A stretch of DNA of 64,000 nucleotides from Bradyrhizobium quebecense (GTDB lineage Bacteria; Pseudomonadota; Alphaproteobacteria; Rhizobiales; Xanthobacteraceae), in the NCBI RefSeq assembly GCF_013373795.3, contig NZ_CP088022.1, positions 3,410,001 through 3,474,000 of the forward strand, read 5' to 3'. Below the pieces are notes generated by a model, which had not been told where the DNA came from, did not search any database, and saw only the letters and a list, made by a program, of their open reading frames with translations. A program made the translations under genes and the position numbers. Within the stretch, counting starts at the first letter, position 1. Every line of letters starts with the position of its first letter. Shown piece by piece: positions 55,120-63,982 of the stretch.

Positions 55120-55245
55120 TCACCAGCGGCGCCAGTGATGATGACGCCAGTGATGATGACGCCAGTGATGCCTGCGCCAGTGGCGGTGGCGCCAGCCCCA
55201 ATGCCGGTGATGCCAGCGCCGATGATGCCAACCGCGATGACCGTG
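55120..55245. repeat. Short tandem repeats inside the His/Trp-rich gene
   Basis: Units such as GATGATGACGCCAGT and close variants are repeated several times on the plus strand. They encode the repeated His-Trp-Arg pattern of the minus-strand protein. Units are of unequal length, so this is coding repetition and not a CRISPR array. Confidence 0.6.
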
Positions 55246-55446
55246 ATGCCAGCGCACCTCCTCGGGCTTCAGGCGACCGACCTCGTCGCCGGTGGTGACG
55301 GCCGGATGCGCATCGTTGCCGGCCGGCGCGCGGGCATCCCCCTTGAGCGGAAGCGGCGCGAGCGGCGCCGCCCGGGCGGTTGCTGCAAAAGTCGCCACAC
55401 CGGCGGCGACACCGAAGGCCATCTTCAGAAAATCCCGGCGTTCCAT
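55120..55446 (-). CDS. Tat-exported His/Trp/Arg-rich repeat protein
   Basis: 108 residues. The start ERRDFLKMAFGVAAGVATFAA is a good twin-arginine signal (RRDFLK). After a short linker the last 40 residues are almost only His, Trp, Arg and Gly (repeats of the type WRHHHWR). The coding DNA is a run of related short repeats. Metal or heme binding is conceivable. Tat export would fit a folded, cofactor-bearing protein. AAGGGA in front of the ATG at 55446 supports the start. Confidence 0.7.
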   Translation of the reverse strand: MERRDFLKMAFGVAAGVATFAATARAAPLAPLPLKGDARAPAGNDAHPAVTTGDEVGRLKPEEVRWHHGHRGWHHRRWHHRHWGWRHRHWRRHHWRHHHWRHHHWRRW

Positions 55447-55878
55447 GAGAGTTTCCCTTTGTTGCTGAGTTGGACCAACTGCGTCAGCCAGTTTTTTCGC
55501 CGCGAGCTGAACGCTCGGTGAACCGCGCATTCACGTTTCAGGGAATTCGACGCCGCACGGCCGCGTTTGCAACGGCGTGACGTCAAACCACCATCACGAT
55601 GCCCGCCGCTTCCTCGCGTTCTACCCGTCATGCCCATTCCGCCGGTTTCGAGGACCGTCGAATGGAACTAGCTAGCATCGCCTGTCGGGTTACTATGCCG
55701 CAGCCGGCGCGAGCAGGTTTGATTTGCGCGACTGGTAAGTTAGCCGCGTAGCCCGCATGAGTGGAGCGATATGCGGGAACGATACCATACGGATAAAGCG
55801 GCCCCGGATGTCGCGGAGCCTGTCATCGGGCGCGCGTTCGCGCGACCCGTTGGCTCATCCGGGCTACGAAGTATGGCC
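55447..55878. other. Intergenic region of 432 bases, partly repeat
   Basis: No gene is supported. The second part holds the palindromic repeat at 55747-55868. The first part has no notable signal apart from being upstream of the Tat-exported protein gene. Confidence 0.5.
55747..55868. repeat. 122-bp palindromic intergenic repeat
   Basis: CGTAGCCCG at the start pairs with CGGGCTACG at the end. Inner parts (CGCATGAGTGGAGCGATATGCG; GGGCGCGCGTTCGCGCGACCC) form further stems. It looks like a dispersed Bradyrhizobium-type intergenic repeat. Confidence 0.75.
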
Positions 55879-56226
55879 TCACATCAGCTTCAGCGGCGCA
55901 TCGTGAACTAGCCGAAGATCGATGTTGCCGATCAGTCGCGCACGGCGCGCCTCGGCGCTGCTGATCGCGGCCTCGGTCTGCCGCAACGTGCTGACATTCG
56001 ATCCGAGCGACACGATGCCGCCAAGCACCAGCGCGATCGATCCGAGTGCTGCGGTCTCACCAGAACTGAACAGGCCGAGCAGCGCAGCGAACAACAACAC
56101 GAACCCGCCGGCGATTGCCACTTTCGAACCGAGAATAATCCTGCGAGATCGCTCGGCGCTCTCGGCAAGCTCCTCGATCTGCGCCTCGATCTCGGAGATG
56201 TCGTCGGTCGGCTCGTCTTCAGTCAT
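55879..56226 (-). CDS. Hypothetical coiled-coil membrane protein
   Basis: 115 residues. An acidic N-terminal helix (TDDISEIEAQIEELAESAERSRR), two hydrophobic helices (KVAIAGGFVLLFAALLGLF; AALGSIALVLGGIVSLGS), then a short helix (TLRQTEAAISSAEARRARLIG). It looks like a small membrane protein with cytoplasmic coiled coils. No family name is supported and the ribosome site is weak. Confidence 0.55.
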   Translation of the reverse strand: MTEDEPTDDISEIEAQIEELAESAERSRRIILGSKVAIAGGFVLLFAALLGLFSSGETAALGSIALVLGGIVSLGSNVSTLRQTEAAISSAEARRARLIGNIDLRLVHDAPLKLM

Positions 56227-56239
56227 CAGGTTCGAACCT

Positions 56240-56338
56240 GTAGGGCGGGTTCGGCGGAGCCGTAACCCGCCGCGGATCGCGCGGAACCAAGATGGCGGGT
56301 TACACTTCCGCCTTCGCTCTTCGAGCTACGGCGGACAA
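56240..56338. repeat. Palindromic repeat near pccB
   Basis: GTAGGGCGGGTT...AACCCGCC and GGCGGGTTACACTTCCGCC...GAGCTACGGCGG are inverse-related. The composition differs from the element at 55747-55868, so it is another family. It lies between pccB and the small membrane protein gene. Confidence 0.6.
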
Positions 56339-56363
56339 GTCGCTAATCCGCCCGACGCATTCC

Positions 56364-57896
56364 TCACAACGGCAGATTGTCGTGCTTCTTCGCCGGGATC
56401 TCCACCTTCTTATCCCTGAGCATCGCCAGTGCCCGTGCGATCCGCCGCCTCGTCGAATGCGGCATGATGACGTCGTCGATGTAGCCGCGTTCGGCGGCGA
56501 TGAAGGGCGACAGGAAGCGGTCTTCGTATTCCTTGGTGCGCGCGGCGATCTTGTCGGGGTCGCCGATGTCAGAGCGGAAGATGATCTCCACCGCGCCCTT
56601 GGCACCCATCACCGCGATCTGCGCGGTCGGCCAGGCGTAGTTCATGTCGGCGCCGATCTCCTTCGAGGCCATCACGTCGAAGGCACCGCCATAGGCCTTG
56701 CGGGTGATGATGGTGACGAGCGGCACCGTGCACTGCGAATAGGCGAACAGGAGTTTCGCGCCGTGCTTGATCAAGCCGCCGTATTCCTGCGCGGTGCCCG
56801 GCAGGAAGCCCGGCACGTCGACGAAGGTGACGATCGGGATGTTGAAGGCATCGCAGAACCGCACGAAGCGTGCGGCCTTGCGCGAGGCATCGCTGTCGAG
56901 CACGCCCGCCAGCACCATCGGCTGGTTGGCGACGAAGCCCACGGTGCGGCCCGCGATGCGGCCGAAGCCGGTGACGATGTTCCTGGCGAAGGTCTCCGAG
57001 ATCTCGAAGAAGTCGCCCTCGTCCACGACCTTCAGGATCAGCTCCTTCATGTCGTAGGGCTTGTTCGGATTGTCGGGGATCAGCGTATCCAGCGACATGT
57101 CGACCCGGCCGATATCGTCGAAGCTCGGCCATTCCGGCACGCCGTCGGTATTGTTCGACGGCAGGAAGTCGATCAGCCGGCGCATCTGCAACAGTGCATC
57201 GACGTCGTTCTCGAACGCGCCGTCGGCGATCGAGGAGCGGGTCGCGTGCACCGAGGCGCCGCCGAGTTCCTCCGCGGTCACCACCTCGTTCGTGACGGTC
57301 TTCACGACGTCAGGGCCGGTCACGAACATGTAGCTGGTGTTCTTCACCATGAAGATGAAGTCGGTCATCGCGGGCGAATAGACGTCGCCGCCGGCGCAGG
57401 GGCCCATGATGACCGATATCTGCGGGATCACGCCCGAGGCCTGCACGTTGCGGCGGAACACATAGGAATAGCCCGCCAAGGCAGCGACGCCCTCCTGGAT
57501 GCGCGCGCCGCCGGCGTCATAGAGGCCGATGATAGGCGCCCTCGCCTTCATCGCCATGTCCTGAAGTTTTGTAATTTTCAGTGCGTGCGTTTCGGAAAGC
57601 GAGCCGCCGAACACCGTAAAGTCCTTGGCGAAGACAAAAGTCTTGCGGCCGTTGACCGTGCCCCAGCCGGTGACGACGCCGTCGCCGGGGATCTTGGTCT
57701 TCTCCATGCCGAACTCGATCGAGCGGTGCTCGACGAACATGTCGAATTCCTCGAACGAGCCCTTGTCCAGCAAAAGCTCGATCCGCTCGCGGGCGGTCAG
57801 CTTGCCGCGGGCGTGCTGCGCCTCGATGCGCTTTTCGCCGCCGCCCAGCTTGGCGCCGGCGCGCCGCTCTTCGAGGGTGTCGAGGATGTCTTTCAT
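56364..57896 (-). CDS. pccB: Propionyl-CoA carboxylase beta subunit
   Basis: 510 residues. This is the carboxyltransferase half; it transfers CO2 from biotin to propionyl-CoA. The two crotonase-like halves are present. The first has [19 protein letters not shown] and [19 protein letters not shown], and the second has [19 protein letters not shown] and [21 protein letters not shown]. The C-terminus [17 protein letters not shown] is typical. GGCGGA precedes the ATG. Its partner is probably the alpha subunit gene on the same strand at 1-1256, separated by about 55 kb. Confidence 0.94.
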   Translation of the reverse strand: MKDILDTLEERRAGAKLGGGEKRIEAQHARGKLTARERIELLLDKGSFEEFDMFVEHRSIEFGMEKTKIPGDGVVTGWGTVNGRKTFVFAKDFTVFGGSLSETHALKITKLQDMAMKARAPIIGLYDAGGARIQEGVAALAGYSYVFRRNVQASGVIPQISVIMGPCAGGDVYSPAMTDFIFMVKNTSYMFVTGPDVVKTVTNEVVTAEELGGASVHATRSSIADGAFENDVDALLQMRRLIDFLPSNNTDGVPEWPSFDDIGRVDMSLDTLIPDNPNKPYDMKELILKVVDEGDFFEISETFARNIVTGFGRIAGRTVGFVANQPMVLAGVLDSDASRKAARFVRFCDAFNIPIVTFVDVPGFLPGTAQEYGGLIKHGAKLLFAYSQCTVPLVTIITRKAYGGAFDVMASKEIGADMNYAWPTAQIAVMGAKGAVEIIFRSDIGDPDKIAARTKEYEDRFLSPFIAAERGYIDDVIMPHSTRRRIARALAMLRDKKVEIPAKKHDNLPL

Positions 57897-58050
57897 TTGT
57901 TTCCGCCCGTGTTAGCTACAGTCCGCGTCCCGGCGCGAGGTGCCGGTCCGCGGAATGGCTTTAGCACGGTCATTTCGGAACCGGAAAGGCGCTTGTGGGC
58001 GGGTTCGGGCGCAAAAACGGTAGGATTTTCCGACATCTGGGGAGACAGCG

Positions 58051-58452
58051 ATGACTGATGCGACCACGGCCGAGACCGGCGCCGCGACCGGCGGGGTGCG
58101 CACCCTGCTCCGGCTGGAGGGGCTGGTTCTGTTCGTCGGGATGACCGTGCTCTACTACAAGTGGGAGGGTTCCTGGCTGGTCTACGTCCTGCTGTTCCTG
58201 GTGCCGGACTTCAGCTTTGCCGCTTACCTGATCAGCCCGCGGGCCGGCGCCATCGCCTACAACGCCGCCCATACCTATCTGGCGCCGGTGGCGCTGATGA
58301 CGCTGGGTTTTGCCGGCGAAGGACCGCTGGTGCTCTCGATCGCGATGATCTGGCTCGCCCATATCGGGATCGACCGCGCGCTCGGCTACGGGCTGAAATA
58401 TTCCAAAGGCTTTGGCTTCACCCATCTCGGGCGAATCGGAAAGCTCAGCTGA
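58051..58452 (+). CDS. DUF4260-family membrane protein
   Basis: 133 residues with about four hydrophobic helices. The family features are a late AHIGIDRALGYGLKYSKGFGFTHLG block and the YNAAHTY motif. The function is unknown. GGGGAG eight bases before the ATG supports the start. Its stop overlaps the end of the PilZ gene on the opposite strand by eight bases. Confidence 0.85.
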   Translation: MTDATTAETGAATGGVRTLLRLEGLVLFVGMTVLYYKWEGSWLVYVLLFLVPDFSFAAYLISPRAGAIAYNAAHTYLAPVALMTLGFAGEGPLVLSIAMIWLAHIGIDRALGYGLKYSKGFGFTHLGRIGKLS

Positions 58453-59248
58453 ACTGGACGCCGATCCGGCCTTTCCTGCGCCAGATCACGCGGCAATGCC
58501 GCTCCGTCGTCTCCATTTCCAGCACGAGGCTGAAGCTGTCGGGGATGACAGCGGGATTCGTAGCCTCGACCGCGGCGCCGGTCGCGGAGAGGTTGCGCAC
58601 GATGCAGGTAATGCTGCGCCGGGCAAAGCTGATCCGCGCCGCGCGCGCGACGTTGCGCCTGAGAGCCCTGCGCTGGTCGCCAGCGGCCTCGCTGGTCGCG
58701 CCGGTCGAGAAGCCGGAGCGGATCCTGCCTTGCAGCCGCACGTCCGCCTGCATGTCGAAATGCTTGAGAATGCGTGGCCGGCTTCCGACCACGGTCAATT
58801 GCAGGGACGCCAGCAGATGCTCGACCTTCTCGCCGTCGCTGCCGAACGGCAGCAGCAGCCGCTCGCAATCGACCTGCTGGTCGTTCGCATCGACGGTGGA
58901 GAACACCATGTAGACCGCGCAACCACTCTCGGCGCACTCCTTCGCCGGCCTCAGCGTGATGCGCCGGAGCGACATCGAGACCACCTGCTCCATGGTCTTG
59001 CCCGCCCAGGCGGAATTGAACGCCTCGGCGACATGCTCGCCCTGATACATCGCACGGAATTTGCGCAGGCGTCCCTCGCCTTCGACCGCCCATGCGACGA
59101 GTTGCCGGGGATCGTGCGTCGCGGGATCCGGCTTCAACTCGGCGAATGCGGGAAATGGCCGGCCGGCGGCCAGTTGATCCCACTGCTCCAACAGTGCGCG
59201 CTGGCTTGGCGACCTGATCGCGTCAGGCGCAATGAACCTGAAGGTCAT
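58445..59248 (-). CDS. PAS_5 and PilZ domain protein (c-di-GMP binding)
   Basis: 267 residues. The N-terminal part (about 10-160) has the pattern of the PAS_5 domain of alphaproteobacteria (ALLEQWDQLAAGRPFPAFAEL...LRRITLRPAKE). The C-terminal PilZ domain (about 195-267) keeps the arginine motif (RRALRRNVAR) and NLSATG, so c-di-GMP binding is likely. It may be one target of the GGDEF-EAL protein in this window, but that is inference. The ATG at 59248 has GAGGGG close by and is preferred to a TTG ten codons earlier. Confidence 0.85.
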   Translation of the reverse strand: MTFRFIAPDAIRSPSQRALLEQWDQLAAGRPFPAFAELKPDPATHDPRQLVAWAVEGEGRLRKFRAMYQGEHVAEAFNSAWAGKTMEQVVSMSLRRITLRPAKECAESGCAVYMVFSTVDANDQQVDCERLLLPFGSDGEKVEHLLASLQLTVVGSRPRILKHFDMQADVRLQGRIRSGFSTGATSEAAGDQRRALRRNVARAARISFARRSITCIVRNLSATGAAVEATNPAVIPDSFSLVLEMETTERHCRVIWRRKGRIGVQFS

Positions 59249-59411
59249 CTGCCCCTCTGATGTCGCGTCAGCGCGCAAGGTGGGCAGCTCCGCTTAAGGA
59301 TCACTGAAACCCGATCCGTAACAGTGCGGGACCGTGCCGCCGACGGGGTGAATTAGCGCTTGGCATGGTTAGCGCGCGCTTTACAATTCGGCCGAGTCAG
59401 AGGGGGAAATC

Positions 59412-59816
59412 ATGCTCACCTACGGCCGATCGGCAGCCATCGGAGCGGTGCTTCTCAGCATGCTGCTGTTCGCCTGCATCGAGACCAGCGCGCAACAGAT
59501 CCCGAAGGCGATCGCGGCCCGCACCGAGATCTACGCCATCCCCTCGTTGACGATCTCCGACCACCAGTTCCTCACCGGCGACAGCAACGACAAGCCGGTC
59601 ACCGTCGGCGGCGAATTCCGCATCGCGCAAGGCAGCGGCCGGCTCCCGGTCGTGGTGCTGATGCACGGCTCGAGCGGTGTCGGCGCCGGGATGGACGGCT
59701 GGGTCCGCCATTTCAACGCCATGGGCATCTCGACCTTCGTGATCGACGGCTTCTCCGGCCGCGGCCTGACCGCCACCGGACCGAACCAGGCGCTGCTCGG
59801 CCGCTGTTCAAGCTGA
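59412..59816 (+). pseudogene. Truncated dienelactone hydrolase-like gene
   Basis: 134 residues with a signal peptide (about 1-28). The frame has the start of a dienelactone-hydrolase fold: PVVVLMHGSSGVGAGMDGWV, NAMGISTFVIDGFSGRG. The coding homology stops abruptly at NQALLGRCSS. Full relatives are about 280-300 residues, and the nucleophile, acid and histidine all lie in the missing part. A dispersed repeat starts five bases after the stop, as if it had replaced the rest. GGGGGAA before the ATG remains, so a short protein may still be made. Confidence 0.72.
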
Positions 59817-59821
59817 GCTAG

Positions 59822-59868
59822 AGCATGATCCGGAAAAGCGTGTAGCGGTTTTCCGAAAAGATCATGCG
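59822..59868. repeat. Imperfect palindromic repeat (AGCATGATCCGGAAAA type)
   Basis: GCATGATC-CGGAAAA at one side pairs with TTTTCCG-AAAA-GATCATGC at the other. This dispersed sequence type is very common in Bradyrhizobium and Rhodopseudomonas. It follows the truncated hydrolase gene directly. Confidence 0.85.
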
Positions 59869-59880
59869 CAAAACAAAGGG

Positions 59881-59914
59881 CTAGAGCGGGATGATGGAAA
59901 TCATCCCGCTCTAG
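59881..59914. repeat. Perfect hairpin repeat beside the truncated gene
   Basis: CTAGAGCGGGATGAT, GGAA, ATCATCCCGCTCTAG: a 15-base stem without mismatch. It may also end transcription of the DMT transporter gene, whose stop is four bases away. Confidence 0.8.
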
Positions 59915-59917
59915 CCG

Positions 59918-60844
59918 TCACGCGAAGCGGCGCGCGAACACGACGCAGGCGACGACCAGCATGGTCGCCGCGATCATCGACCAGCGTACCTGCTCATGCA
60001 ACAGCAGCCCGGCCAGCACGAGGCCGAAGAACGGCTGCAACAGCTGCAACTGGCCGACGCTGGCGATGCCGCCGAGCGCAAGGCCGCGATACCAGAACAC
60101 GAAGCCGACCAGCATGCTGAAGATCGAGACGTAGGCGAGCCCGAGCCAGGCCGGCGCGCCGATGCCCTGCCAGCTCGGCGGCAGCGTCATGATCGTCATC
60201 AGAAGCACCACCGGCGCCGAGAGCACCAGCGCCCAGGAAATCACCTGCCAGCCGCCGAGCCTGCGCGACAGCGCCGCGCCTTCGGCATAGCCGAGGCCGC
60301 AGACGATGATGGCAGCAATCATCAGCAGGTCGCCGGCCAGCGACGCCGATCCGTCACCCGACAGGGCGAAGGCGCCGACCGTCGCGCTGCCGATGCAGGA
60401 GAACAGCCAGAACAGCGGCTTCGGCCGCTCGCCGCCGCGCAGCACGCCGAACACGGCGGTCGACAGCGGCAATAGCCCGATGAACACGATCGAGTGCGCC
60501 GAGGTGATGTGCTGCAGTGCCAGCGCGGTCAGCAGCGGAAAGCCGATCACGACGCCGAGCGCGACGATGGTCAGCGACACCAGGTCCTTGCGCTCCGGCC
60601 AGGGCTGCCGCAGCAGCGCGAGCAGTGCCGCGCCGAGCAGCGCTGCGATCGCCGCACGTGCCGAGGTCAGGAACAGCGGCGAGAACCCGGCGACCGCGAC
60701 GCGGGTGGCCGGCAGCGAGCCGCTGAAGATGATCACGCCGAGCAGGCCGCTGCCCCAGCCCTCCAGCGAAGCGCTGCTGCGCCCCTCACCCGCCCAAGAC
60801 TTCCCCGACCAAGACTTCCCCGACAATGTCTTCGAATCGCTCAT
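59918..60844 (-). CDS. DMT-superfamily (EamA) transporter
   Basis: 308 residues, ten helices in two repeats (HSIVFIGLLPLSTAVFGVL...; GQLQLLQPFFGLVLAGLLLHEQVRW). The first 25 residues carry a small repeat (SGKSWSGKSWAGEG). It probably exports a metabolite or amino acid. GAGGTG precedes the ATG at 60844. It is divergent from a MocR-type regulator gene, a common pairing in which the regulator controls the exporter. Confidence 0.9.
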   Translation of the reverse strand: MSDSKTLSGKSWSGKSWAGEGRSSASLEGWGSGLLGVIIFSGSLPATRVAVAGFSPLFLTSARAAIAALLGAALLALLRQPWPERKDLVSLTIVALGVVIGFPLLTALALQHITSAHSIVFIGLLPLSTAVFGVLRGGERPKPLFWLFSCIGSATVGAFALSGDGSASLAGDLLMIAAIIVCGLGYAEGAALSRRLGGWQVISWALVLSAPVVLLMTIMTLPPSWQGIGAPAWLGLAYVSIFSMLVGFVFWYRGLALGGIASVGQLQLLQPFFGLVLAGLLLHEQVRWSMIAATMLVVACVVFARRFA

Positions 60845-60908
60845 CGCACACCTCAACGCTCGCAGGCGAGGATAGCGGCGACGGGCTGGCCAAGGCAGTT
60901 ACGGATCA

Positions 60909-60949
60909 ATACAATATCGCCAAACTGTATGGGTAAAGGTAGACATACA
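60909..60949. promoter_or_regulatory. Three ATACA/TGTAT half-sites between the divergent genes
   Basis: ATACA at 60909-60913, TGTAT at 60926-60930 and ATACA at 60945-60949. Alternating orientation and a regular spacing of about 17-19 bases are typical of MocR-type binding regions. They overlap the likely promoters of both genes. Confidence 0.45.
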
Positions 60950-60950
60950 C

Positions 60951-62354
60951 TTGCGGCAATCATTCAATGCGCCAAAGGCGACCCGGACCACCGGCGTGAT
61001 GAACGCGATCCGCGCCAGGATCGCGAGTCGCGCGCTCGCCGCCGACGACCGCCTGCCCTCGATCCGCAGCTTTGCCGCGACCATGGGCGTCTCGCCCTCG
61101 ACCGTGGTCGAGGCCTATGACCGGCTCGCCGCCGAGGGCCTGATCCGGGCGCGGCCGGGCTCGGGCTTCTATGTCTCGTCCGCGGCGCTGCCGCCGCTGG
61201 CGCTGGCAAACGACCAGCCGCAGCACGACCGCGCCGTCGATCCGTTCTGGGTGTCGCGGCAATCGCTCGACGCCGCGAGCGGCGCGCTGAAGCCGGGCTG
61301 CGGCTGGCTGCCCGCCGACTGGATGCCGACCGAGGCGCTGCGGCGCGCGTTCCGCGGCCTGGCGCGGGCCGAGGACGCCGTGCTCGCGGATTACGGCGCG
61401 ACGCGCGGCTCGCTGGCATTGCGCCGCATGCTGATGGCGCGGTTCGCCGACGAGGGCCTCGACGTGTCGCCCGAGCAGGTGCTGCTCACGATGTCCGGCA
61501 CCCAGGCGATCGACCTGATCTGCCGCTTCCTGCTGCGGCCCGGCGACACCGTGCTGGTCGACGATCCCTGCTATTTCAATTTCCGGGCGCTGCTGCGCGC
61601 CCATCAGGTCAAACTCGTCAGCGTGCCCTACACCCCATCGGGGCCCGATGTCGCAAGCTTCGAGGCGGTGCTCGAAGCCGAGCGGCCGCGGCTCTACATC
61701 ACCGTGTCCGGGCTACATAATCCGACCGGGGCAACGATGTCGCCGCAGACCGCGCACCGCGTGTTGAACGTGGCTGCAGCCTTCGACCTCACCATCGTCG
61801 AGGACGACATCTTCGCCGATTTCGAGCCGGAGCCGTCGGCGCGGCTCGCGGCGCTCGACGGGCTGAACCGCGTGATCCGGATCGGCAGCTTCTCCAAGAC
61901 GCTGTCGGCGTCGTTGCGCTGCGGCTTCATCGCGGCGCGCGCCGACTGGATCGAGCAGCTGGTCGATCTGCAGGTCGCCACCGGATTCGGCGGCCCCTGT
62001 GCGGTCGCGACCGAAATCATCGCGAGCGTCTTGGCGACCGGCTTCTACCGCAAGCATGTCGAGGAGTTGCGCCGGCGGCTGGCGCGCGCCCGCCGCGACG
62101 TCGGCGAGAAGCTGCAGCGCATCGGCATCGAGCCGTGGCTGATGCCGCGCGGCGGCTTCCAGCTCTGGTGCCGCTTGCCGGACGGTTGCGACTCCGCCGA
62201 CGTGGCGCGCGCGGCGCTCGCCGACAACATCGTGCTGGCGCCGGGCAACGTGTTCAGCACCACGCAATCGGCCACCGGCTTCATGCGCTTCAACGTCGCG
62301 CAATGCCGCGACCCGAAGCTGATGCCGGCCTTGCTGCGCGCGATCGGGCGCTAG
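60951..62354 (+). CDS. MocR-type GntR regulator with aminotransferase domain
   Basis: 467 residues. The N-terminal GntR winged helix (about 12-78; SIRSFAATMGVSPSTVVEAYDRLAAEGLIRARPGSGFYV) is fused to a fold-I aminotransferase domain with the PLP lysine in GSFSKTLSASLRCGF and the HNPTGATMS motif. MocR proteins sense an amine or amino acid through PLP. The start is TTG with AAAGG ten bases upstream; an ATG at 60999 would remove part of the DNA-binding domain. It is divergent from the DMT gene. Confidence 0.92.
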   Translation: MRQSFNAPKATRTTGVMNAIRARIASRALAADDRLPSIRSFAATMGVSPSTVVEAYDRLAAEGLIRARPGSGFYVSSAALPPLALANDQPQHDRAVDPFWVSRQSLDAASGALKPGCGWLPADWMPTEALRRAFRGLARAEDAVLADYGATRGSLALRRMLMARFADEGLDVSPEQVLLTMSGTQAIDLICRFLLRPGDTVLVDDPCYFNFRALLRAHQVKLVSVPYTPSGPDVASFEAVLEAERPRLYITVSGLHNPTGATMSPQTAHRVLNVAAAFDLTIVEDDIFADFEPEPSARLAALDGLNRVIRIGSFSKTLSASLRCGFIAARADWIEQLVDLQVATGFGGPCAVATEIIASVLATGFYRKHVEELRRRLARARRDVGEKLQRIGIEPWLMPRGGFQLWCRLPDGCDSADVARAALADNIVLAPGNVFSTTQSATGFMRFNVAQCRDPKLMPALLRAIGR

Positions 62355-62383
62355 CAAGCACCCGATCGATACGGCGCTGCGCC

Positions 62384-63040
62384 CTACTTCTCGCCGACCT
62401 TGAATGGCTCTTCCTTGCCCGGCGGCACGGTCTCTTCCGCCATCGCCAGCAGCATCGCGACCATCACGTAATTGCCGGCCACCGCGGTGAGATCGACGAT
62501 CTGCTGATCGTTGAACACCTTCTTGGCCCGCGCATAGGTCTCGTCGGAGACCTTCTTGGTCGTGGTCAGCTCGGTGACGAAATCGTACACCACGGCCTCA
62601 TCGTCGGCCATTTTCGACGGGCGGTTGCTGGCCTTGAGTTCGGCGATGAGATCGGTCGACAAGCCGGCCTTGGCCGCGAGCGGCGCATGCGCGAACCACT
62701 CGACCTGCGAGCGCCACTGCCGGCCGATGATCAGGATCGCGAACTCGTTCAGCCTGGTCGGCACCGAGGTCTGCCAACGCAGATAATAGAACAGATCGTA
62801 GAGCCGCTGGCCGAGCACCGGGCTCCGGATCATCGGATTGTAGGGACCGCCGATGCCGACGCTCGACACCTTCATGATCGCCTCGCCGAGCGGCCGCTGC
62901 TGGTCGTTGAGCTGATCCATCGTGAGCTGTGGGAAGCGCGGCTCCTTGCTGGTGGCCGGCGCCGAAAACGTTGTGGCCGCGAGCCAGCCGCCGGCCGCCG
63001 CCAGCGTGAGCGACGACAGCCAGATCGAAGCTGATTGCAT
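62384..63040 (-). CDS. Exported carboxymuconolactone decarboxylase-family protein
   Basis: 218 residues. A signal peptide (about 1-27) precedes an all-helical domain of the CMD/AhpD type (PTRLNEFAILIIGRQWRSQVEWFAHAPLAAKAGLS). The usual CxxC of AhpD is absent, so peroxidase activity is unlikely. A lactone-decarboxylase-like or binding role outside the cytoplasm is possible. GGAGGG in front of the ATG fixes the start. It converges with the MocR gene. Confidence 0.82.
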   Translation of the reverse strand: MQSASIWLSSLTLAAAGGWLAATTFSAPATSKEPRFPQLTMDQLNDQQRPLGEAIMKVSSVGIGGPYNPMIRSPVLGQRLYDLFYYLRWQTSVPTRLNEFAILIIGRQWRSQVEWFAHAPLAAKAGLSTDLIAELKASNRPSKMADDEAVVYDFVTELTTTKKVSDETYARAKKVFNDQQIVDLTAVAGNYVMVAMLLAMAEETVPPGKEEPFKVGEK

Positions 63041-63124
63041 GATTCCCTCCGATTTTGCTTTTATCGGAGGATGCTAATCGAGCGGCGGCCCGCCTACCAG
63101 TCGCAGCGTACGCAGGTCAGCCCG

Positions 63125-63982
63125 TCACAGCGCGACGATATCGGTGAGGCATTGCTGCGTGACGCTCATCCGCGCTTCGATCTGCGCCTGGGTCTTGCAG
63201 TCCATGTTCATCGCGAACACGGTGACCTCGCTGCCCTTCTCGGCCCAGCCGACCAGCCAGCCGAGCGCGCCGTGCTCCTTGTCGGTCAGACCGGTCTTGG
63301 CGCGAATGACGGCGTCGCCGACTTTCGTGACCGGGAGAATGTCGCACACCAGCTCTTGGCGGCGCTTGCCGACCGGCAGCACGCCGCGGCGCAGCCGGTC
63401 GAGGAAATCGATCTGCTGCACCGGATCGATCCGCAAATTGCCCGTCACCCAGAACTGGTCGATGCCGCCGCCGATGTCGCGGTTGCCGTAGTCGATGACG
63501 TCGAGATACTTCTTCATCCGCTCCTCGCCGATCCGGCGGGCGACCTCCTGGAACACCGGGAAGGCCGACACCGCGAGCGCCGAGCGCAGCGTGTGATCCT
63601 TGTTCCAGGCCTCGATGCTGCGCGTCGTGCCGTCCCACTTGAAGACGTCCTTGTCGGGATCCTGCACCACGCCGGTCTCGAGCGCGATCAGCGCGTTCGG
63701 GATCTTGAAGGTCGAGGCCGGCAGCCTGCCCTCGCCCGAGCGAACCTTGTCGCTCGCGATGATCAGATAGTCGTCGACCTTGTAGCCGACGAAGGTGCCC
63801 TCGGTGCCGAGATCGAAGAACCGCTTTTGCAGGTCCTCACGAAACTCGCTGCGCTGGTAGGACACATTGGCGAAGCTGCGCGACGGCAGGATGCTCGCGG
63901 CAGCAAGCAGACCAAGCGCATGGCGGCGATGGATCACGACGGGACCTGAGCTGGTTCGGGTTGACGACGATGCTGATGCCAT
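63125..63982 (-). CDS. Class D (OXA-type) beta-lactamase
   Basis: 285 residues with a twin-arginine-like N-terminus (HRRHALGLLAAASILP). Serine beta-lactamase motifs are complete: the nucleophile tetrad Ser90-Thr-Phe-Lys93, then Ser139-Ala-Phe in place of the usual Ser-x-Val, Tyr165-Gly-Asn and Lys229-Thr-Gly, followed by GWLVGWAE. It would hydrolyse penicillin-type beta-lactams in the periplasm. A GTG at 63937 is an alternative start with a plausible AGG site; the ATG at 63982 has none. No regulator lies on its 3' side, where the CMD-family gene is found; what lies upstream is beyond the window. Confidence 0.9.
   Translation of the reverse strand: MASASSSTRTSSGPVVIHRRHALGLLAAASILPSRSFANVSYQRSEFREDLQKRFFDLGTEGTFVGYKVDDYLIIASDKVRSGEGRLPASTFKIPNALIALETGVVQDPDKDVFKWDGTTRSIEAWNKDHTLRSALAVSAFPVFQEVARRIGEERMKKYLDVIDYGNRDIGGGIDQFWVTGNLRIDPVQQIDFLDRLRRGVLPVGKRRQELVCDILPVTKVGDAVIRAKTGLTDKEHGALGWLVGWAEKGSEVTVFAMNMDCKTQAQIEARMSVTQQCLTDIVAL

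Noticed and set aside
55120..55260. CRISPR-like repeated DNA
   Set aside because: Repeat units are short, of unequal length and in frame with a His/Trp-rich protein; there are no spacers.
56292..58058. 588-residue frame opposite pccB
   Set aside because: Histidine/aspartate-rich shadow of the carboxylase; pccB motifs are intact on the minus strand.
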